From NCBI GenBank assembly GCA_037039685.1, contig JAWNGF010000009.1:1550001-1614000 (forward strand): a DNA stretch of 64,000 nucleotides. The letters are read 5' to 3'. How positions within the stretch are numbered: the stretch's first letter is position 1; each line of letters begins with the position of its first letter. The notes under the pieces are model-generated. The model had not been told where the DNA came from. It was given only the letters and a program-made list of their open reading frames with translations, and ran no database searches. The position numbers and the translations under genes were made by a program. This stretch comes from Ceratobasidium sp. AG-K (Eukaryota; Basidiomycota; Agaricomycetes; Cantharellales; Ceratobasidiaceae). Positions 58,353-64,000 of this stretch are shown here, piece by piece.

Positions 58353-60507
58353 ATGGCAAGCTCGCCTGATTTGAATGATGCATCAACTGTAGACTGGGAG
58401 TTTGCGACAGGAGTGTATCGCTTGTGAGTTAAATTCTGTTTTGTGCTGCGCAACATTGGTTAATAGGACGCAGAAACGCCGCCAAATATTTCATGCTGGC
58501 TTCATTCGTCATGCTAGTCTACGATCACAGTACGTCCCCGCTCCCCATTAAACCCGAGCACATGAGCTGAGCGACCTCACCCAGTAATAACCTTATCCCA
58601 TGAAGTACCCAACCTCTCACTTGTCCTTCGCCTGTTCTCATTGGCTTGTTCAGATCGACCGAATATGGCAACGGCAATGGACAGGCGCAACATGGCTTTT
58701 TGCCCTCAACCGATACCTCACCGAACTCCAGTTTATCGTAATTCTCGTTTGTGAGTTCCTGCTGTAATATTGACCAACTGCGTTTCTCACTACTTGTTAC
58801 ACAGCATTCCATGACCCGGCTTTGACGGGCAAGGTGAGAACCGAATTGTTTGTCACGAACATTTGCTAACTAGTTGAATTTGCACAGAGGTATGTCAAGT
58901 GACGCTACAGTAGGGAGTTGTTCATACTCAGAGGTACGCACTGACAGATGCGACAAGATCCTTGCGTTTCCAGGAGCATCTACAATGGTATCGATTGGAA
59001 GTACGTCTATACTTTTTCAGCCTAGGGTCCAATATGCTGACTTTTTCCCAGTTGCCGAGAGTGAGTGGTCCGGGCTGCGCTTGCGTGTCGATTGACTCAA
59101 AGTGACCCATCTCAAAGTTATCTTGGTATTGAGGTACGTACTTGGCCCTTGGTCCGAGATCACCGCGCTGATAATCCCCCAGAACATACGGTGCGTCCGT
59201 TATTCCTTCACATTTCCGAACCTAAAATCAAAGAATACGGGCGATCCAGCACTCTACCAGCGTAGCAAAATCATCCTGGTATTTCTCTCGGTATTATGGT
59301 GTGCCCAAATGATCGTCATGGGCACTGTCCAGCGCAAACCGACACGTGGGTGGCCTTCCATGTCACTGCCTACAAACTGACTTTACGTCCTTCTGTCCAG
59401 GGCTGGTGCTTCCTGAAGGATTAATAGGTTCGTAGTGCCTAGATTCTTATACGCCGCTCGCGTGGACTGATTCTTGAGGCTAGGCTGTATTCAAGGAGGG
59501 TCAGGGAGCTACGCGGGTACCAATTTTCACTGCACATTTGCTTTGCTTTGGCTTACATGTCCTTTAGTTGCGTTTTGGCTTGCCCCGTTGGTGATGGACA
59601 CCGTGATTTTTGCTCTGACGATATTCAAGACCGTAATGTATACTCGTAAGAATAGGAATCGAGTTGTGAGTATTTCTTGAGAGCAAACATAGTTGAATGC
59701 GACTGACTTGGGGAGGACCTGCCTTGCAGCGCCTAGTAGAAGTAATGCTTCGAGACGGCGTAATGTACTTCACTGGTATATTTGTCGCCAATTTGCTCAA
59801 TTGCATGCTATATTGGGTGAGTTTAGGTGATACCCTACGCTGCAGACCGGACTAATGTTCTGGACACATTAGCTCGCGGCGAGTGACTTGAAAGTGATCG
59901 GAGCCAGGTACGGCCTTCAGTTTAGGGATTGACGTTGTACTCATGCATTTTCGCATCTAGCTTTAGCCAAATTATTACAGGTAGGTATTATCATCCATGC
60001 AATACATCAACCCTCATGTTGTTGGCAGTTCTCTTAATCTCGCGTCTCCAACTTAACCTTCGCTCAAAGTCAATCTGCTCCCCTCAAACACCAACATCCC
60101 AACAACATCCAGTCTCGTCCTTACCCGTGGACACCAAATTCTACGAAAAACGACTGCACTCCAATGGCACATCCGCGACTATATCTGCCCTATCATTATA
60201 CTTTGAAACCACGGTCACTGAACTCGGAAGAGATATGCTAACCGAGGACACAGAAGATACTCCGCGCGAAGAAGTCCCAGTCACAACAGAGGCGTGTTCG
60301 TGCGGGACGCCGAGGTGTAACTGCGCTCCACCGGCCGAACCGGAAATTGAGCTCGAGATGGGACCTATTCGGCCTGTGAGCGGTGGAGTCCCAACGCCAC
60401 TCGATATATCACCATTTAGTCCCGATGAGGCTGAATGGCTCGATAGAGTTATCCAAATATCGCCCGCGAGGTTGGATGACGCGTGGAGTAAGGAAGGTGT
60501 GAAATGA
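58353..60507 (+). CDS. DUF6533-type seven-helix membrane protein with microexons
   Basis: This is a basidiomycete multi-spanning membrane protein of unknown function. The start at 58353 (MASSPDLNDASTVDWEFATG) splices to LNAAKYFMLASFVMLVYDH, the conserved first helix. Then come EIDRIWQRQWTGATWLFALN and RYLTELQFIVILAFHDPALT. The middle needs a run of tiny exons to stay in frame: 58805-58833 (29 nt), 58888-58889 (2 nt), 58948-59000 (53 nt), 59052-59060 (9 nt), 59118-59133 (16 nt), 59183-59190 (8 nt), then from 59250. Joined, they give CDKILAFPGASTMVSIG, IAEIILVLRTYALYQRSKII and LVFL, as expected for the family. Later exons give GGSGSYAGTNFHCTFALLWL, EVMLRDGVMYFTGIFVANLL and GASFSQIITVLLISRLQLNL. 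A Pro/Glu-rich cytosolic tail ends at 60507. The junction near 59330-59400 is unresolved. Confidence 0.8.
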
Positions 60508-60777
60508 TGGACGGGTGGTTTTCATTTTCTTTGGGACTAGAGTTGGAACACGCGCCTTTTGCTCTTGCGGGACTTGGAATGTATTTTAATGTACACGCTT
60601 ATGACTAGATGATGTATAATTGGTTTTATAGACCTTTCTGGACTCCATTCCAACCCGAAGCGTTTTTCCAACGCCTGGTGTGAAATTTCCAATCGGGTTT
60701 CGGGTCGGAAGAGTTGCCGAGGCTCCGTATAAGGAGAGCCATCTCGCGCTCTTCTGCTCCCCACACCTCTTCGTCAT

Positions 60778-62866
60778 GGTTCGCATCTACAAGTCCTCCT
60801 ACCCCGACTTTGTCATTCCTCGCCAGTCGGTCCTCTCCAAAATCTTTCCCACCGAGTCTCCGTTTGACGACTCGCTGCCGGCCTTTATCGAGGCTGCGAC
60901 CGGACGAACTCTTTCTCGAGGGGATGTGAAGGACTTGTCCTTCCGTCTTGCACATGGCGTTCGGCACACGCTTGGAACAAAACGCGGTGATACTGTTATG
61001 GTATTTAGGTAATTTTTTCGTCAAGAGGTTGTTTGGAGCTCGTTTGACTGGGTTCACGGTACAGCCCCAACTCCCTGGTGTGGCCCATCGCACTCTTTGG
61101 CTGCGTCGCAGCCGGATTACGATGCACGCTTGCCAATTCATCCTATACCCCTCCTGAGCTTGCCCATCAGCTCAAAGACTCGGGAGCAGGCTACGTGTTT
61201 GTCCATGCCGCTCTCCTGCCAATACTCTTCAAAGCATTCGAGTTGCTCAAGGTTCCGGCAAACGAGGCTCAGAAACGTGTAAGTACGCGTCAGTCGTGCA
61301 CTTTTCGTGGAATTAATGTCCAAAAATAGGTTATTGTCATGACCTTTGGTGAAGCGCCACCAAAAGGAACCGAGTCCTTACGTCAACTTGACTCGCTCTT
61401 GCATGGCGGCAAACTCTCGCAAGAAGAAAAGTTTGATGGTGACCAAGCAGACGAAACTGTGTATCTTTGCTATAGTTCTGGAACTACTGGGCTTAGCAAG
61501 GGAGTCGAGGTCAGTACTCGTTCTCCACATGTGGAGCCCCGCAATGTTGATCGGTCTTCGAGCAGACGACGCATCACAACATCAACACGGTCCTGACAAT
61601 TTGCCGAGCCGGCTTCCCAGGGATGAGAGCCGGCAGGGATTCCATGCTCGGTATCTTGCCATTCTATCACATCTATGGATGCGTGAAGATCGTCCATTAT
61701 CCAGTATGTGTCTCGGTCAACCTATCTGCGGTCATCCAATCTTACATTGCCACCCAGTTTACTCTTGGTGTCCCAGTGGTAGTTTCTCCTCCATTCAACC
61801 CAGAGGAATTTTGCTCCTTCGTCCAGAAATACAAAATTACTGCCTCGCTCATTGTCCCGCCCGTACTCGTAGTCTTGGCGTCTCACCCAGCGGTCGATAA
61901 ATACGACGTCAGCTCGCTCAAATTCTTCTTTTCTGGTGCCGCGCCGCTCGGACCGGAGCTCACCGCGCGAGTTCAGAAACGCCTTCGTGCCCGAGGAGCC
62001 AACATTCTCATCACGCAGGGGTACGGATTGACCGAAACGAGTCCGACGACTACGTTGCTGCCATTGGAATGGGCGGAGGAGAAGTGTGGAAGCGCAGGAG
62101 AGCTGTTACCGAACCTCGAGGCAAGGCTAGTTGCGGAGGATGGGTCGGATGCGAAAGAGGGAGAGCCGGGCGAGTTCTGGGTACGGGGTCCTTCGATTAT
62201 GAAGTACGTAACCTATTTGTGTCCAGCAACTGAACGTTGCTGATAAATCGCCGCAGAGGGTACTTGAATAATCCCACGGCAACTCAAAACTCGATCACTC
62301 CTGACGGATGGTTCAAAACTGGCGACATTGCGATTCGGGATAAGCAGGGATTCTATACCATTGTCGACAGGTTAAAGGAACTAATCAAGTACAAGGGATT
62401 CCAAGTCCCTCCAGCCGACCTCGAGAACGTTCTTCTCACCCACCCTGATATCATTGATGCTGGCGTTATTGGAGTAGATTCGGTTGAACAGGCGACAGAA
62501 CTTCCTCGGTAAGTACATGTCACTCGCTGCCTAGACCTTTAACTGAAAAGGAACGGCTCTCCATATTAGCGCCTACGTAGTTCACCGCGCAGGATATGCC
62601 TCGTTCAAATCACAAGCCGAGCGCGACGCATTCGGAAAGGAGGTGCAAGCCTGGATCCAAACCCACGTCGCGAAACACAAGTTCCTACGTGGAGGTAAGG
62701 CTCTCCCGTATTGTTATCAAGAGGAGCGAGCTAATCACCGGGCCTCACAGGTGTCTCCGTTATCGAGGCCATTCCCAAGAGCGCCGCTGGCAAGATTCTG
62801 CGCCGACAGCTAAGAGAACTGGCAAAGAAAGAGTTGGCAAGCGGAAATGTCAAGGCCAAGTTATAA
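60778..62866 (+). CDS. acyl-CoA / 4-coumarate:CoA ligase-like adenylate-forming enzyme, peroxisomal
   Basis: It activates a carboxylic acid with ATP and joins it to CoA (ANL superfamily). The start at 60778 is [20 protein letters not shown], the usual opening of fungal 4CL-like proteins. Motifs in order are [17 protein letters not shown] (P-loop A3), [57 protein letters not shown] (A5), [38 protein letters not shown] (A7), [20 protein letters not shown] (A8) and [20 protein letters not shown] (A10, catalytic Lys). The protein ends VKAKL, a type 1 peroxisomal targeting signal, so fatty-acid or phenylpropanoid side-chain activation in peroxisomes is likely. Short introns separate seven or more exons. 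It starts 270 bp after the preceding gene on the same strand. Confidence 0.92.
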
Positions 62867-63088
62867 TATAGATGGTCAGGGCTTCTGTGGTTAAACCCGT
62901 GTATGGTAACAGAGCGTCGTCTAATGCGTCATTAAATGAACACAAACGTCATACACTTCTATGCGAATGACCTTATTTCTCCGTATTAGGGAATAATATG
63001 CGACCCGTGTGGTCCTTGTGCCCCTGATTCAGATTCGTAATGCACCGGTGATACCAACGTGATCCGGCTGGATCTTCGAACCATAGCA

Positions 63089-63096
63089 TATATAAG
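63089..63096 (+). promoter_or_regulatory. TATA box of the class V aminotransferase-like gene
   Basis: TATATAAG lies about 62 bp upstream of the ATG at 63158, the expected spacing. Confidence 0.5.
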
Positions 63097-63157
63097 CATC
63101 GAGTAGGTCCCACGGCGAGCATCAGCTTGAATTTCCCTACAATCTAGAGACATTAGA

Positions 63158-64000
63158 ATGGCCGCTTCGAAACTCGACGTAGAGAAGTGCCGCGCAGCAT
63201 TTCCTGGCCTGAAGGACGGCTATTTGTTCGGCGACAATGCGGGAGGATCACAGGTGAGCAGCTTTGTGCTAATCCCAGTTAATTCGGTCATTGATGCGTA
63301 CTGTAATGGAAGTGTTTGAAATCTGTAGTAGACAAGCTATCGGACTACCTGCTTTATACTAATGTTCAACTAGGTGAGCTGCTACCTGATCCTATCCACC
63401 GTTAGGCATAATCTCAATCATGCCAGGCGCGGATTACTCTCTCTCGGTAACCTCGACCAAGCGAGTCGACGAAGGATTCGCGAGCACCGCCAAGCTATTT
63501 AATGCGGCCTCACCCTCTGAGATCACTCTCGGAAACTCGTCCACCAATATGCCCGAGGCGATCAGCCGCGCAATGGAACCGCTTATCAAAGACATCGATG
63601 AGATTATTGTTTCCGATGCCGATCATGAAGGTGGGCGCACAAAAGCGAAAGCCTACACTTGGCTCATTTGTCATAGCAAACGTCGGATCTTGGGTTCGAC
63701 TAGCTGAGCGCAAAGGACTCAAGCTACACCATTGGATTCCCAAGCCTTCGGCAGACTCCAAGAACCCCTACAATGTCTCGCTCAGGATTGATGATCTCAT
63801 CCCTTTGCTGAACCAGAACACTCGTCTCGTCGCATTTACCGCGTGCTCTAATATACTCGGAGAATTTGTAGACGTGGAGGGTATCAGCAAAGTAATCCGC
63901 GAGCGGACAAAGCGTCCTGGAAACGAACGTGGGGCCGAAGTATCTATCGATTGTGTCGCGTATGCGCCGCACAGGCAGATTGACGTGCAGAAATGGGATG
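63158..64000 (+). CDS. cysteine-desulfurase-like protein (class V aminotransferase fold), 3' end cut by window
   Basis: This is the N-terminal part of a PLP enzyme of the cysteine-desulfurase/class V aminotransferase family. The start at 63158 gives MAASKLDVEKCRAAFPGLKD, followed by GYLFGDNAGGSQ, the family's substrate-binding N-terminal loop. Exons then read VDKLSDYLLYTNVQLGADYS, STKRVDEGFASTAKLFNAAS, ITLGNSSTNMPEAISRAMEP, IIVSDADHE, VRLAERKGLKLHHWIPKPSA, LLNQNTRLVAFTACSNILGE and VSIDCVAYAPHRQIDVQKWD. VSIDCVAYAPHR is the PLP-Asp region. The Lys that forms the Schiff base lies beyond position 64000, so catalytic competence cannot be judged. Members of this group are often not housekeeping Nfs1-type enzymes, and the substrate is unknown. 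Confidence 0.88.

Overview
The window is nuclear DNA of a filamentous basidiomycete, most likely an agaricomycete of the Rhizoctonia/Ceratobasidium type. The species guess is inference. The support is: genes cut into many exons by introns of about 45-60 bp with GT-AG ends; SKN1/KRE6-type wall-glucan genes; a patatin/NB-ARC/TPR NLR-like gene; a seven-helix DUF6533-type membrane protein gene with microexons; and a GH74 plant-wall enzyme. Both strands carry genes. There are no operons, CRISPR arrays or rRNA genes.

Layout. 1-15 kb is gene-dense housekeeping sequence: a secreted GH74 xyloglucanase (cut by the left edge), DAHP synthase and eIF3i sharing a short divergent promoter, a secreted PEBP-family protein, an ABHD12/13-like membrane serine hydrolase and eIF2D. 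15.4-29.1 kb holds three same-strand SKN1/KRE6 (GH16) genes, A, B and C. A and B read intact; C carries a nonsense codon and a one-base deletion. A decayed NLR-like gene lies between A and B. 31.4-38 kb holds a Sec14/BCH-RhoGAP protein, an acyl-CoA thioesterase-like protein and a Gcn4/CpcA-like bZIP factor with a TGACTCA site upstream. 38-50.7 kb is gene-poor, with diverged duplications, a TIR element and one unrecognised intact gene. 50.8-64 kb is gene-dense again: Golgi GDA1/CD39 nucleoside diphosphatase, two RidA-like paralogs flanking a SAM methyltransferase, the DUF6533 gene, a probable peroxisomal acyl-CoA ligase ending AKL, and a class V aminotransferase/cysteine-desulfurase-like gene cut by the right edge.

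How the genes fit together. The SKN1/KRE6 array and GDA1 both serve the secretory and cell-wall pathway (beta-1,6-glucan assembly, GDP-sugar exchange in the Golgi). GH74 and the PEBP-like protein are secreted. DAHP synthase, eIF3i, eIF2D and the bZIP regulator belong to amino-acid synthesis and translation, but nothing in the layout shows joint control. The most unusual items are a run of microexons of 2, 9, 16 and 8 nt in the DUF6533 gene, the NLR pseudogene with degenerate patatin and NB-ARC catalytic motifs, a 178-bp foldback repeat present twice in opposite orientation, and paralogous RidA proteins that differ at a key arginine. All gene models were spliced by eye, so single-base lesions may be sequencing errors.
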